The notes: a model not told the origin generated them from the sequence alone. 58,129 nucleotides of DNA from an uncultured Phascolarctobacterium sp. (GCA_949285135.1 CASDXO010000001.1:134698-192826); one strand, 5' to 3'. Counted from the first letter of the stretch, positions 43,240-52,488 are shown. A program made the numbers and translations.

Positions 43240-44049
43240 ATGATTGCTGATTTACATATTCATTCAACTCTTTCAGACGGCAGTGATACCAGGGAGCAGA
43301 TTCTGCAAAAGGCTTCTGCATTGGGCATTAAAGTGATGTCTTTTACTGAACACGATTCTGTAGCTGACTGCGAAAACGGTATTGCTTTAGCGGCAGGCTA
43401 CGGTATTAAGGCGCTGCCGGGTGTAGAAATTTCAGCTTATGATTTTTCCAGCGGCAAAAAGGCTCATATCCTCGGCTTTAATTACAGCGGCGGCGAGCAT
43501 ATTACTGCGCTGTGCGAACCTTTGCTGATGCGCAGGCATGGTAACTCGCTGCGCAAGATAGAGATTTTACGTGAACTGGGTTATAAGATAACAGAAGAGG
43601 ATGTACGCCGTTACGCCAGTAAATACATCTATAAGCAGCATATTTTGAAGTATCTCGTTGATTCTGGGCAGGAGGACGAGCTGTTTGGCAAGGTTTACTA
43701 CACCTTGTTTAAACAGAACGGTCCCTGTGATTTTGATATTACTTATGTGGACGCTGTAGAAGCGGTACAGGCTATAAGGGCCGATGGCGGTAAAGCTGTT
43801 CTGGCGCATCCGGGCCAGCAGGATAATTTTGCCATGCTGCCGCAGCTGAAAGAAGCTGGTTTGTGGGGGATAGAGCTGCTGCATCCCATGCACAGTCAGG
43901 CAGACAGAGAAAAAGTGCTGGCAGCGGCTGAAAAATTTGGCTTATACTGTACTGGCGGCAGCGATTATCATGGTACATATACCAAGACGATTCATGAGCT
44001 GGGACATTACAGTCCTGATGAAGCAACGGTGCGACTGCTGACAGAATAA
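43240..44049 (+). CDS. phnPP: PHP-family phosphoribosyl cyclic phosphodiesterase PhnPP
   Basis: 269 residues. PHP metal motifs are complete: DLHIHSTLSDGS (4-15), FTEHDS, PGVEIS, LAHPGQ and GGSDYHG. The family member from Eggerthella lenta, encoded with phn genes, hydrolyses both ester bonds of 5-phosphoribosyl 1,2-cyclic phosphate, the C-P lyase product, doing the job of PhnP and a phosphatase. Position directly after phnL supports that role. AGGAG 9 nt before the ATG at 43240 sets the start; an in-frame ATG inside phnL is unlikely. Confidence 0.85.
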   Translation: MIADLHIHSTLSDGSDTREQILQKASALGIKVMSFTEHDSVADCENGIALAAGYGIKALPGVEISAYDFSSGKKAHILGFNYSGGEHITALCEPLLMRRHGNSLRKIEILRELGYKITEEDVRRYASKYIYKQHILKYLVDSGQEDELFGKVYYTLFKQNGPCDFDITYVDAVEAVQAIRADGGKAVLAHPGQQDNFAMLPQLKEAGLWGIELLHPMHSQADREKVLAAAEKFGLYCTGGSDYHGTYTKTIHELGHYSPDEATVRLLTE

Positions 44050-44161
44050 TTTTGTGATCCATTGCATCATGCTCTAAAGGACAGTATGTAAAATGTAAGT
44101 TCAATAAATCTGCCGATTATTAAGAACAGGTAAAGTGTCGGTTAAATGAACGTAAATACAC

Positions 44162-44190
44162 TTGAAATGGACAATAGGCATTATTAGAAT
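44162..44190 (+). promoter_or_regulatory. Promoter of the phosphonate-type ABC importer
   Basis: TTGAAA (44162-44167), 17-nt spacer, TAGAAT (44185-44190), 57 nt before the ATPase gene. The remaining gap from 44050 holds no gene and no clear terminator. Confidence 0.65.
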
Positions 44191-44247
44191 AAAGTTTAGC
44201 AAGAAGCTAATGTAAAAAAACTTTACAGCTGCAAATGGAGGCTCATA

Positions 44248-45021
44248 ATGCTGGAGTTAAAAAATATTAAAAAAAGTTATGACAATAAGACAATCCTTAA
44301 TGATATATCTCTGAAAATAGAAACCGGCGAGATAGTATCTATCCTGGGTCCATCAGGAAGCGGCAAGACCACTCTTTTAAATGTTATTCTGGGGCTGACT
44401 GAAATAAGCTCCGGTCAGATTATTTTTGACGGGCAGGATTTGAGCAAGGTACCGATGCAAAACCGCGGTTTTAATATCGTGTTTCAGGATTATGCGCTGT
44501 TTCCCAATCTCAATGCTTATGACAATATCATTTATGGACTGCGAAATAAACCTGGTATCTCTACTCCGGAAGAAGTTGCAGAACTGGTAAATCTTTTAGG
44601 ACTTAAAGAACATCTGAAAAAACGTATCGACCAGCTTTCCGGCGGTCAGAAGCAGAGAGTAGCGCTGGCACGTACTTTGGTAATGAAGCCGAAAATCCTG
44701 CTTTTGGATGAACCGCTGAGCGCACTGGACGGCGTTATCAAGGAATCTATCAAAGAACGTATTCAGCTGATTGCCAAGCAATATAATCTGACGACGATTA
44801 TTGTTACCCACGATCCGGAAGAAGCGTTGACCCTGTCCGATAAGGTACTTATTATCAATGAAGGCAAAATATCTCAGTTTGATCGCCCGCAGGTTATTGT
44901 GAGCCAGCCGCAAACTCAGTTTGTGGAAAAATTTATTTTATCGCAGCTGCGTATTAAACGCGACAATATTTTCCGTTTGTTTGGCAATCTGCCTGCGGCT
45001 GCAGCAGGGGCTGCAAGATGA
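44248..45021 (+). CDS. ABC importer ATPase, PhnT/FbpC/PotA type
   Basis: 257 residues. Walker A is GPSGSGKTT, the signature motif LSGGQKQRVALARTL, Walker B LLLDEPLSALDG and the H-loop VTHDPEEA. The Q-loop is VFQDYALFPNL. It belongs to the class serving 2-aminoethylphosphonate, ferric iron or spermidine. No TOBE domain is evident at the C-terminus. GGAGG precedes the ATG. The permease gene overlaps its stop by 4 nt. Location after the phn operon favours phosphonate import. Confidence 0.88.
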   Translation: MLELKNIKKSYDNKTILNDISLKIETGEIVSILGPSGSGKTTLLNVILGLTEISSGQIIFDGQDLSKVPMQNRGFNIVFQDYALFPNLNAYDNIIYGLRNKPGISTPEEVAELVNLLGLKEHLKKRIDQLSGGQKQRVALARTLVMKPKILLLDEPLSALDGVIKESIKERIQLIAKQYNLTTIIVTHDPEEALTLSDKVLIINEGKISQFDRPQVIVSQPQTQFVEKFILSQLRIKRDNIFRLFGNLPAAAAGAAR

Positions 45022-46700
45022 ACAGGAAAAGTTTTGAATTAAAGCTGTGCTTTGTGCTGGTATGTGTGGTTTTTGCCATTTTCTTAGGGATGCCGCTGGG
45101 TAATCTGGCTTTAAAATCCCTGCAGACTGGTAGCGGCTTGGGGCTGGCAAATTACCAGCAGATGCTTGGTAATGATAAATTTTTGCAGGCTTTTGGTAAC
45201 AGCTTTGTAATTGCTTCTTTGGAAGCCCTTATTACCACAGTACTGGCATTTTTCTTAGCTTATGGCCTGCATATGACGCGACTGCCGCATAAGATTAAGG
45301 AAATACTGCAGCTGGTAATTATGATGCCGATGTTTCTGCCGTCAATAACCTATGGCTTTGCCGTTATTTATTCTTTCGGCAAGCAAGGCTTGATTACCAG
45401 ACTTTTAGATACACAGCTGTTTCCTATCTACGGTTTTTGGGGACTGCTGATTTCCTACATTATATATACGCTGCCGCCGGCTTTTCTGGTACTGTACAAC
45501 GCATTTTTCTATATTGATAAAAACTTTATCACTGTTTCCAAAATCATGGGTGACAGTACGCTCCGTACTTTCCTCATGACCAGTGTCAGACCGTTGACAG
45601 GCAGTTTAATAGCGGCATTTATTCTTTCCTTCTTCCTGAGTTTTACCGACTTCGGTATACCGGTATCTATCGGCGGTGAATACGAAGTAATAGCAGTAGA
45701 GCTGTATATGCAGATGATGGGCGCTCTGCCAAATTTCAGCAACGGCAGTGTTATCGCAGTAATGATGCTGATACCTTCTGTAATCAGTGTGGCGTTGCTG
45801 CGTTATATGGAAAAATTCAATTTCCGTTATAACAAGCTCAGTCGTTATGAAATTCAGCGTTCCTTTGTACGTGACAGTATCTTTACTGTATTCTTTGCCG
45901 CAGTAACGCTGGCATTTATCTCTGTCTTTGCCATCATGTTTATCGTACCCTTTGTAAAAAGCTGGCCTTATCAGCCAATATTTACACTGGATACTGTCAA
46001 GCGAGTGCTTAGTGACAGCGCGCTGCTTGATATTTACATAAATTCTCTGCTGGTGGCCGGTATTACCGCCGTTGCCGGAACAATTTTATGTTACGGTGCG
46101 GCCATGGTTAACGCCCGTTCTGATTTGCACAGATACTGCAAAGTAATTATGGATGTTATCGCCATGGTTACCAATACCGTGCCGGGCATGGTACTGGGTG
46201 TTGCATTTATCTTCGTATTCTCCGGCAGTTCGCTGCAGAATACATTTGCCATCCTTATTATTGCCAATATCCTGCACTTTTTCACTACGCCGTATCTGAT
46301 GATTAAATCCTCGTTGGCCAAGATGAATGAATCCTGGGAAACCACGGGACTTTTGATGGGCGATACATGGCTGAAAACAGTAATAAAAGTAGTTATTCCT
46401 AATTCCAAGGCGACTATTTATCAGATGCTGAGTTATTTCTTTGTCAATGCTATGGTGACAATCAGCGCAATTGTTTTTCTGGCAGGTGCAAGAACAATGG
46501 TTATTACTACAAAAATCAAGGAGCTGCAGTATTTTGAAAAGTTCGATGAAGTATTCGTCATTTCCTTACTGATCTTCCTGACTAATATTGTAGTAAAGAC
46601 TGTTTTCGATGTACTCGCTGAAAAAGAGGAATTTCCTCTGTATAAAAAAGTAAAAAATTTATTGAAAGCAAAGGAGTATTCAGATGAAAAGTTTTGCTAA
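45018..46700 (+). CDS. ABC importer permease with two fused MetI domains, PhnU/PhnV or FbpB type
   Basis: 560 residues with about twelve spans in two homologous halves (about 60-270 and 345-540). Each half has a coupling-helix segment (VSKIMGDSTLRTFLMTSVRPL; ETTGLLMGDTWLKTVIKVVIPNSK). Such fusions occur in ferric-iron (FbpB) and 2-aminoethylphosphonate systems. Its start overlaps the ATPase stop and its end overlaps the binding-protein gene by 17 nt. The last codons double as the ribosome site (AAGGAG) for that gene. Confidence 0.88.
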   Translation: MNRKSFELKLCFVLVCVVFAIFLGMPLGNLALKSLQTGSGLGLANYQQMLGNDKFLQAFGNSFVIASLEALITTVLAFFLAYGLHMTRLPHKIKEILQLVIMMPMFLPSITYGFAVIYSFGKQGLITRLLDTQLFPIYGFWGLLISYIIYTLPPAFLVLYNAFFYIDKNFITVSKIMGDSTLRTFLMTSVRPLTGSLIAAFILSFFLSFTDFGIPVSIGGEYEVIAVELYMQMMGALPNFSNGSVIAVMMLIPSVISVALLRYMEKFNFRYNKLSRYEIQRSFVRDSIFTVFFAAVTLAFISVFAIMFIVPFVKSWPYQPIFTLDTVKRVLSDSALLDIYINSLLVAGITAVAGTILCYGAAMVNARSDLHRYCKVIMDVIAMVTNTVPGMVLGVAFIFVFSGSSLQNTFAILIIANILHFFTTPYLMIKSSLAKMNESWETTGLLMGDTWLKTVIKVVIPNSKATIYQMLSYFFVNAMVTISAIVFLAGARTMVITTKIKELQYFEKFDEVFVISLLIFLTNIVVKTVFDVLAEKEEFPLYKKVKNLLKAKEYSDEKFC

Positions 46701-47682
46701 GTTATTTTGCACAGCAATGATGATGATGTGTTTGGCTGCAGGTATTGCAGGCTGCGGCGGTGAGGAGAAAAAAGAGGCTGCAGCAGATGTAAAGCCTACC
46801 GTAATTTATACTAATGCTGATGAGGAAGCTCAGGTTGCTATTAAAGCAGCTCTGGATAAAAATGGCTTCAATGGCAAATATATCATGCAGTCTTTCGGTA
46901 CTTCCGAACTGGGCGGCAAACTTTCTGCAGAAGGCAAAAATATTGAAGCCGGTGTAGTACAAATGACTTCCTACTATCTGGACAGTGCTCAAAAAGAACA
47001 TCCTATGTTTATTAATCTGACTGACGTTAACAAACCGATGGCACCGCATGCTTCCTTCTATCTTCCTACTATCGGCAACTGCGGCTCCCTGTTTGTTAAT
47101 ACCGAAGAACTGAAAAAAGCAGGCCTGCCTGCCCCGAAAGCAATTAAAGATTTGGCAGCTGCTCAATACAAAGGCCATATTTCCGTACCTGATATCATGG
47201 GCTCTTCTACTGCCTGGCTGATGACTCAGGCCGTACTGAACGCATATGGCGAAAAAGACGGTGCTGCCATTATGAAACAGATTGAAGCAAACGCTGTGCC
47301 GCATCTGGAAAAATCCGGCTCCGGCCCGCTGAAAAAAATTCGTGCCGGCGAAGTGGCTGTTGGCTTTGGTCTGCGTCATCAGGCTGTTGCTGATAAACAA
47401 AAAGGCTTGCCTGTAGACTTTGTTGACCCTGCTGAAGGCAACTTTATGCTGACTGAAGCCGTTGCTGTAGTAGATAAAGGAGCTAAAGAAAACGAACAGG
47501 CTAAAAAAATTGCAGAATGTATTGCTAAAAATGCACGTCCGGAACTGCTGAAAATCTATCCGGTTGCTCTTTATGAAGGTGAAAAAGTAGCAGCAGAAAA
47601 TAAACCGGCAAATCCGAAAAACTTTAAAGAAACCCTTACTGTTGAACTGCTGAAAAAACATCAGGACCTTATAAAAAAATAA
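46684..47682 (+). CDS. ABC importer substrate-binding lipoprotein, 2-aminoethylphosphonate/iron type
   Basis: 332 residues. A lipoprotein signal ends at Cys24 (GIAGC). The mature protein is a cluster-D type binding protein (VIYTNADEEAQVAIKAAL, YLPTIGNCGSLFVNTEEL, PDIMGSSTAWLMTQAV, GPLKKIRAGEVAVGFGLRHQAV). No tyrosine cluster typical of ferric-binding FbpA was noticed, which leans toward an organic phosphonate ligand. AAGGAG 7 nt before the ATG lies in the permease gene. Phosphonate import is inferred from position next to phn and from lack of phnCDE. Confidence 0.85.
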   Translation: MKSFAKLFCTAMMMMCLAAGIAGCGGEEKKEAAADVKPTVIYTNADEEAQVAIKAALDKNGFNGKYIMQSFGTSELGGKLSAEGKNIEAGVVQMTSYYLDSAQKEHPMFINLTDVNKPMAPHASFYLPTIGNCGSLFVNTEELKKAGLPAPKAIKDLAAAQYKGHISVPDIMGSSTAWLMTQAVLNAYGEKDGAAIMKQIEANAVPHLEKSGSGPLKKIRAGEVAVGFGLRHQAVADKQKGLPVDFVDPAEGNFMLTEAVAVVDKGAKENEQAKKIAECIAKNARPELLKIYPVALYEGEKVAAENKPANPKNFKETLTVELLKKHQDLIKK

Positions 47683-48011
47683 TCCTGCAGGATATTTGTT
47701 AAGAATGATGATATGTATTCATATCTAATACTCCGATAAGTGTCTTTAAACAAACGATTAAAAACAGGTATGGAATAATAAAGAAACTCCCTTTTGTAAG
47801 CAAATACGGAAGGGAGTTTTTTATGAAAAGAATACATAATACCATAATAATAAAAACGCAATTATATTATAAATAACAAGAAAAGCAAAAGAAATATTTG
47901 ACATAATGGTAAAATATTTTATAATATAAGGTAATCGATGCTGTTTTAAGAAAATCTGCCTGCAGATCACTCTCACATTCTTGAAGACGGCCGAAAATTT
48001 AGGAGTGTGAT
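47683..48011 (+). promoter_or_regulatory. Intergenic region: terminator, then promoter and leader of the SLH porin
   Basis: A terminator-like hairpin lies at 47784-47819 (AAACTCCCTT pairing with AAGGGAGTTT, 16-nt loop, then a T run). The porin promoter is TTGACA (47898-47903), 16-nt spacer, TATAAT (47920-47925), both perfect. About 80 nt of untranslated leader follow, ending in AGGAG 6 nt before the ATG. Nothing else was recognised. Confidence 0.75.
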
Positions 48012-49247
48012 ATGACCATGAAAAAAACAGTAATTTTTTCTATGCTTTTGGCTTTAGGTGTCAGTGCTTCTGCGTTGGCTGCCAATCCGTTCAGTGATGT
48101 GCCGCAGGGACACTGGGCCTATGACAGCGTCAACAGGCTGGCTGCTGCCGGTATTATAGACGGCTATCCTGATGGCAGCTATGGCGGCGACCGTCTGCTG
48201 ACCCGTTATGAAATGGCACAAATCGTAGCAAAAGCAATGGCTAAAGGAGCAGATGTTGACCAACTGGCAGCAGAATTTGCCGATGAGCTGGATTCGTTGG
48301 GTGTGCGCGTTGCAGCACTGGAAGAAAAAACAGATAATGTAAAAATTACCGGTAATATTCGTGCTCATTATGCTGATTATCGTGACGGAGCACGCAAGCA
48401 TGCAGGGATTAATGCCGGTTCCAAGCTCAGAACCAGAATCTTTGTTAACGGCTCTATCAATGATGACTGGAGTTATACCGGACGCCTGCAAAACGTTCAG
48501 AACCTGCGCAACAATAAAGGTGATGAAAATACTGATTTAAACTGGGCTTTTGTATCCGGCAGACTGGGCGGTATGGATGTCAGAGCTGGCCGTACCTGGA
48601 TTTATCTGGGTGAAGGCCAGATTTATGATGACCGTTTTGATGGTATCGTTCTTGGCTATGGCAAGAACGTTAAATTTGAAGCTATTTATGGCAAACCAAC
48701 CCAGAGCAGTGTTTATGGCTGGAATTATGATGAAGTTGCTGGTGCGTCTGTCAGCGCCAAATTGGATAGCCTGAAATTAGCCGGCGGGTATTATCGTTTT
48801 AATGCTGGCAGTGCTGATAAAGGTATTGCCCAGAAGCTTGAGAATAATAATATTTATCATGCTGGCGCCACCTACTATATGGATAAGGCATATCTGGGCG
48901 GCACATATCTGCACAGCGATTTGGATGGCAATTATGGCGGCAGCGGCTACATGGCAACACTTGGTTATGGAGCAGCTAAGGCAGCCAAGCCGGGCAGTTT
49001 CGGACTGGTAGCCCAGTATATGGATTTGCCTGCAGGTGCAGTAGTAGCCCATACCATGACAGGTGAATATCCTTATGCTTATGGAGATATTACCAAAGAT
49101 AATTATGGCTTTAAGGGCTATAAACTGGGCGGATATTACACTGTGGCAAAGAATATGATTGCCGGGGTGGAATATTATGATATTGACCCGGATAATGGTG
49201 ACGATAATTATAAGACTCTGTGGTCGCAGTTAGTTATTACGTTTTAA
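48012..49247 (+). CDS. Outer-membrane porin with N-terminal SLH domain (OmpM-like)
   Basis: 411 residues. Signal peptide 1-24 ends in ALA. One SLH domain follows at about 26-80 (NPFSDVPQGHWAYDSVNRLAAAGIIDGYPDGS, RYEMAQIVAKAM), then a short coiled coil (LGVRVAALEEKTDNV) and a beta-barrel of alternating strands ending in LWSQLVITF with a terminal Phe. In Negativicutes such proteins tie the outer membrane to peptidoglycan polyamines through the SLH domain and act as general porins. A consensus promoter suggests high expression. An alternative ATG at 48018 is further from the AGGAG. Confidence 0.92.
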   Translation: MTMKKTVIFSMLLALGVSASALAANPFSDVPQGHWAYDSVNRLAAAGIIDGYPDGSYGGDRLLTRYEMAQIVAKAMAKGADVDQLAAEFADELDSLGVRVAALEEKTDNVKITGNIRAHYADYRDGARKHAGINAGSKLRTRIFVNGSINDDWSYTGRLQNVQNLRNNKGDENTDLNWAFVSGRLGGMDVRAGRTWIYLGEGQIYDDRFDGIVLGYGKNVKFEAIYGKPTQSSVYGWNYDEVAGASVSAKLDSLKLAGGYYRFNAGSADKGIAQKLENNNIYHAGATYYMDKAYLGGTYLHSDLDGNYGGSGYMATLGYGAAKAAKPGSFGLVAQYMDLPAGAVVAHTMTGEYPYAYGDITKDNYGFKGYKLGGYYTVAKNMIAGVEYYDIDPDNGDDNYKTLWSQLVITF

Positions 49248-49252
49248 CCATT

Positions 49253-49290
49253 AAAAAGCATCAGTACCTTGGGTACTGATGCTTTTTCGT
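49253..49290. terminator. Terminator after the SLH porin
   Basis: A perfect 16-bp stem AAAAAGCATCAGTACC (49253-49268) with 49272-49287 and a TTG loop. The A and T runs let it serve the converging hydrolase gene too. Confidence 0.95.
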
Positions 49291-49295
49291 TATAA

Positions 49296-50261
49296 TCAGT
49301 CGTCGCTTTTTATGCTGCCGTAAGTAACCAGTACTGTCCCTTCAGGCGCTGCAAGAGCTTGACACATATAAAGGATTACACCGTCCTGTTGGGCGTACAG
49401 GGCGGTAATAATATTGCCGAAAACATCTTTCAGGATGCCCAGCAGCTGTCCTTTTTCTACAAGTTCACCGCTGCGGAGGGAAGTTAGCCAGCAGCCCTGC
49501 TGCGGCGCTTCCAGATAGATAAGGTTTTCTACCTCGCGCGGACAGTAACGACGTTGGCTGAGAGGTGCTGCAAGCATTTTCAGCTTACGCATAATATTGA
49601 GCACGTCTTTTTTGTAAGCTGTGACATCTTCAGGCAGGCACAGTCCGGCACCGCCGCGTTCAATGAGGATGGAAGGAAGACCGGTGCTGGCTGCGTAATT
49701 GTAGGCACCGCCGGTTGCCAGCGAGCGCACCATATACTCCATATCAAGTATTCGGGCGATGCTGCGGGATTTTGCTTCAATCTCAGGTGTGGGCTGACCG
49801 GGATAATAAACATAGGGATGCAGTCTTTCGTGGATGTCGCCGCTGTGCATATCCACATAAAAGTCGGCAAGGGGAAAGAAATTGCTGCTGATGAGACTGG
49901 CAATTCTATCTGCTAAAGTTCCTTCGGGATTACCGGGAAAAACTCGGTTGAGATTTTTACCGTCTTCAGGAACCATAAATTCACGGCGGGCCCAAAAACC
50001 CTGAATATTTACAGGATGCAGCATGATAAGACAGCCGCTGAGCTGTTCCGGTTCCAGTTCGCAGCCCAGCTCCATGGCAGCTGCTATACCAGGATATTCA
50101 CTGCCGTGGATACCGGCTGTAATTAAGAGGGTGGGGCCGTCCTTGCTGCCGTTAATAACTGTCAGAGGAATGCTGATTTCAGTGCCTGGCACTGGCAGCA
50201 TGGTGCGTGTTTTAGAGTTGCGCTCCGCAGTCAGACTGCAGATATGTAATGTTGTTGACAT
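49296..50261 (-). CDS. Succinylglutamate desuccinylase/aspartoacylase family hydrolase
   Basis: 321 residues. Zinc-site residues are His52 and Glu55 in AGIHGSEYPG and the later His in VDMHSGD, with EDGKNLNRVFPG between, typical of the M14-like AstE/ASPA family that removes acyl groups from amino acids. A C-terminal beta domain (VEKGQLLGILKDVFGN) is like a biotinyl-lipoyl hairpin, common in the family. The substrate is unknown. AAGGAGG 7 nt before the ATG at 50261 is decisive; an in-frame ATG 51 nt upstream is not used. Confidence 0.87.
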   Translation of the reverse strand: MSTTLHICSLTAERNSKTRTMLPVPGTEISIPLTVINGSKDGPTLLITAGIHGSEYPGIAAAMELGCELEPEQLSGCLIMLHPVNIQGFWARREFMVPEDGKNLNRVFPGNPEGTLADRIASLISSNFFPLADFYVDMHSGDIHERLHPYVYYPGQPTPEIEAKSRSIARILDMEYMVRSLATGGAYNYAASTGLPSILIERGGAGLCLPEDVTAYKKDVLNIMRKLKMLAAPLSQRRYCPREVENLIYLEAPQQGCWLTSLRSGELVEKGQLLGILKDVFGNIITALYAQQDGVILYMCQALAAPEGTVLVTYGSIKSDD

Positions 50262-50298
50262 AAAAGCCTCCTTTTTGAAATGATATCTGATGTAATTG

Positions 50299-50328
50299 AT
50301 TATAACATGCAATTAAATTATAATTCAA
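50299..50328 (-). promoter_or_regulatory. Promoter of the aspartoacylase-family gene
   Basis: On the minus strand: TTGAAT (50328-50323), 18-nt spacer, consensus TATAAT (50304-50299). Confidence 0.6.
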
Positions 50329-50426
50329 TATATCTTGCAAATGATATTTACTATTAATAGTTAAGATAAAACATAGTGTTAAAAAGTGCAAAAGAATATA
50401 AAATAGAAATTTTAACTCGATAGCTA

Positions 50427-50456
50427 TTGCAATTTAATAGTAATAAATGTTATTAT
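50427..50456 (+). promoter_or_regulatory. Possible promoter of the cobalamin-riboswitch transcript
   Basis: TTGCAA (50427-50432), 18-nt spacer, TATTAT (50451-50456), about 30 nt before the riboswitch. The rest of the gap back to 50330 is AT-rich with nothing recognised. Confidence 0.5.
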
Positions 50457-50485
50457 ATAACAAAATCAAATAATCTGTATTTTTA

Positions 50486-50600
50486 ACTAAGGTGCTCTCC
50501 TGTGAGAGATAATTCAGGGAATGCGGTGTAATTCCGCAACGGTCACGCCACTGTGATGCCTGTCGGCAGGCTAAGTCAGATCGCAGCCTTGGTTTTTATA
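50486..50600 (+). ncRNA. Cobalamin riboswitch
   Basis: Conserved elements occur in order: AAGGTGCTC at the 5' side, AGGGAATGCGGTG, AATTCCGCAAC, the B12-box-like GGTCACGCCACTGTGATGC, then AAGTCAGAT and a closing GCCTTG that pairs back with the start. This is the adenosylcobalamin-class layout. A terminator follows at 50659, so the ligand probably turns off the downstream importer. Confidence 0.93.
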
Positions 50601-50658
50601 TGTTTCTGCGAGTGACAGTGAATGTATAACGGCAGTTTTGTTTAGACGTCTGTTTACT

Positions 50659-50695
50659 ATCCTTTTTTGCGCTTGCAGAAAAGGATTTTTTATTT
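50659..50695 (+). terminator. Terminator of the cobalamin riboswitch expression platform
   Basis: A 12-bp stem with one G-U pair (ATCCTTTTTTGC at 50659-50670 with 50675-50686), GCTT loop and T run, directly before the permease ribosome site. Confidence 0.85.
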
Positions 50696-50711
50696 ATGGA
50701 GATGATGCACG

Positions 50712-51656
50712 TTGACAAAGAAGCAGTTTTTATTCCGTATAGGGCAGATAATGCTGGTACTGCTGGGAATCAGCTTTATTACCTTCTGTCTGGTAATGCT
50801 GGCGCCGGGCGACCCGGTAAGACAAATGATTGCCGGCAACGAGGATATTGTTGTCAGCCAGCTGGAGATCGAGGCGCTCAGGCGAGAGCTGGGGCTGGAT
50901 AAACCGTTTATCTTTCAGTATCTTGACTGGCTGGGCAGGGCACTGCAGGGTAACCTGGGTTTTTCCTATATGGTAAAAAAGCCTGTAATCGAAGAATTAA
51001 TGGAATGTTTGCCTGCTACCGTGATTCTGGCGGCTGCTTCTACCGTGTTTATGCTGCTTGTTGCCGTTCCGGCAGGTATTTATTCGGCAGTGAAGCAAAA
51101 CGGTGTTTTTGATTATCTGGTCCGCGGGATTTCTTTTATCGGAGTATCTGTACCGAATTTCTGGATGGGGCTGATGCTGCTATGGATATTTGGCTTAAAA
51201 CTTGGCCTGTTTCCTATCGTAGGCGGCAGGGTAGCGGCAGCCAACCTGGTTTTGCCGGCGCTGACACTGGGAATCGTTATGGCGGCTAAATATACCCGTC
51301 AGGTACGTGCTACGGTACTTGAGGAACTGAATCAGGATTATGTTGTGGGTGCACGCACTCGTGGCATGAGTGAAAGCCATATTCTCTGGAAAGAAGTTTT
51401 GCCCAACGCCATGCTGCCGCTGATTACCCTTTTGGGGCTGTCTTTCGGTAATCTGCTTGGCGGTGCTGCCGTGGTCGAGATAGTATTTTCCTGGCCGGGG
51501 CTGGGTTATCTGGCGGTAGAGTCCATTATTTACCGTGATTTTCAGCTGGTGCAGGGTATCGTGCTGTGGATTGCGCTGATGTATATGGTTATCAATCTTA
51601 TTGTGGATCTTTCCTATAACTATCTTGATCCACGGCTAAGAAAGGCAGGTAAATAA
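50712..51656 (+). CDS. ABC importer permease 1, NikB/DppB type
   Basis: 314 residues, six spans. Family blocks are LGISFITFCLVMLAPGDPV, a coupling segment (DYVVGARTRGMSESHILWKEVLPNAMLPLITLLGL) and VEIVFSWPGLGYLAVESIIYRDFQLVQG. The start appears to be TTG at 50712, giving the normal N-terminus (TKKQFLFRIGQIMLVL), with GGAG 10 nt upstream; no ATG fits. First gene after the cobalamin riboswitch and terminator; permease 2 follows after 1 nt. Confidence 0.9.
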   Translation: MTKKQFLFRIGQIMLVLLGISFITFCLVMLAPGDPVRQMIAGNEDIVVSQLEIEALRRELGLDKPFIFQYLDWLGRALQGNLGFSYMVKKPVIEELMECLPATVILAAASTVFMLLVAVPAGIYSAVKQNGVFDYLVRGISFIGVSVPNFWMGLMLLWIFGLKLGLFPIVGGRVAAANLVLPALTLGIVMAAKYTRQVRATVLEELNQDYVVGARTRGMSESHILWKEVLPNAMLPLITLLGLSFGNLLGGAAVVEIVFSWPGLGYLAVESIIYRDFQLVQGIVLWIALMYMVINLIVDLSYNYLDPRLRKAGK

Positions 51657-51657
51657 T

Positions 51658-52488
51658 ATGGAAGATATTATTAACGGATTGAAGACCAATCGTTCCTTTG
51701 CCATCTGCAGCTTTCTGGTCCTGCTGCTGATAATAATAGCGATAGCAGCACCGATTATTGCACCCTATGATCCGCTGGAAGCAGTACTGAAAAATGCCTA
51801 CCTGCCGCCGTCTGCCGAGCATTTATTCGGTACGGATAAACTTGGCCGCGATAATTTCAGCCGTGTTCTGTATGGCGCTGCGTATTCTTTAAGCAGTGTG
51901 CTGGTGCTGGTGACGCTGGTATTTATTATCGGTACCGGATTAGGCGTTATTGCCGGGTATTACGGCGGCAAGATTGATATGGTCATCATGCGTATTTCTG
52001 ATATGATGATTTCTTTCCCCGGCATGATTCTCGCGATTGCCATTGCCGGAATTTTAGGCGGGAGCCTTATCAATGCCATGATAGCGTTGATTATAGTTAC
52101 ATGGACAAAATATGCCCGGTTAGCCCGCAGCATGGTGCTGAAAATCAAAAAGCGTGATTTTGTGGAAGCGGCCATCGTCAATGGCGGAACGCCGCTGCAT
52201 ATTCTGTGGAAACATATTCTGCCCAATATTCTGCCGCTGATGGTTATTACTGCTGCATCGGATATTGGTGCCATGATGATGGAAATGGCCGGCCTGTCTT
52301 TTTTGGGTTTCGGCAGTCAGCCGCCTGCTCCTGAATGGGGGCTGATGTTGAACGAGGGCAGGCAGCAGCTGCAGACTGCTCCCTGGCTGATGATTTTCCC
52401 GGGGCTGGCTATCTTTATTACAGTCGTTATTTTTAATCTGTGGGGAGATGCACTGCGTGACGTGCTTGATCCTCGACAGGAAAAATAG
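51658..52488 (+). CDS. ABC importer permease 2, NikC/DppC type
   Basis: 276 residues. It begins with the family's cytoplasmic tail and first span, then PPSAEHLFGTDKLGRDNFSRVLYGA, the coupling block (DFVEAAIVNGGTPLHILWKHILPNILPLMVI) and LSFLGFGSQPPAPEWGLMLNEG. It pairs with permease 1. The ribosome site (AAAGGCAG) lies in the end of the upstream gene. Confidence 0.92.
   Translation: MEDIINGLKTNRSFAICSFLVLLLIIIAIAAPIIAPYDPLEAVLKNAYLPPSAEHLFGTDKLGRDNFSRVLYGAAYSLSSVLVLVTLVFIIGTGLGVIAGYYGGKIDMVIMRISDMMISFPGMILAIAIAGILGGSLINAMIALIIVTWTKYARLARSMVLKIKKRDFVEAAIVNGGTPLHILWKHILPNILPLMVITAASDIGAMMMEMAGLSFLGFGSQPPAPEWGLMLNEGRQQLQTAPWLMIFPGLAIFITVVIFNLWGDALRDVLDPRQEK

Noticed and set aside
46702..47661. 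A 319-codon open frame antisense to the phosphonate-type binding protein
   Set aside because: The plus-strand gene has a signal peptide, ribosome site and family motifs; the antisense product is an improbable Phe/Ser/Cys-rich sequence produced by codon bias.
48054..48491. A 145-codon frame antisense to the SLH porin
   Set aside because: The porin on the plus strand has a promoter, ribosome site, signal peptide and SLH domain; the antisense frame has none of these.
50696..50902. A short ATG-started frame with GGAG next to it at the start of the importer operon
   Set aside because: It begins inside the GGAG ribosome site and overlaps the NikB-type permease in another frame; the permease from TTG at 50712 is the real gene.
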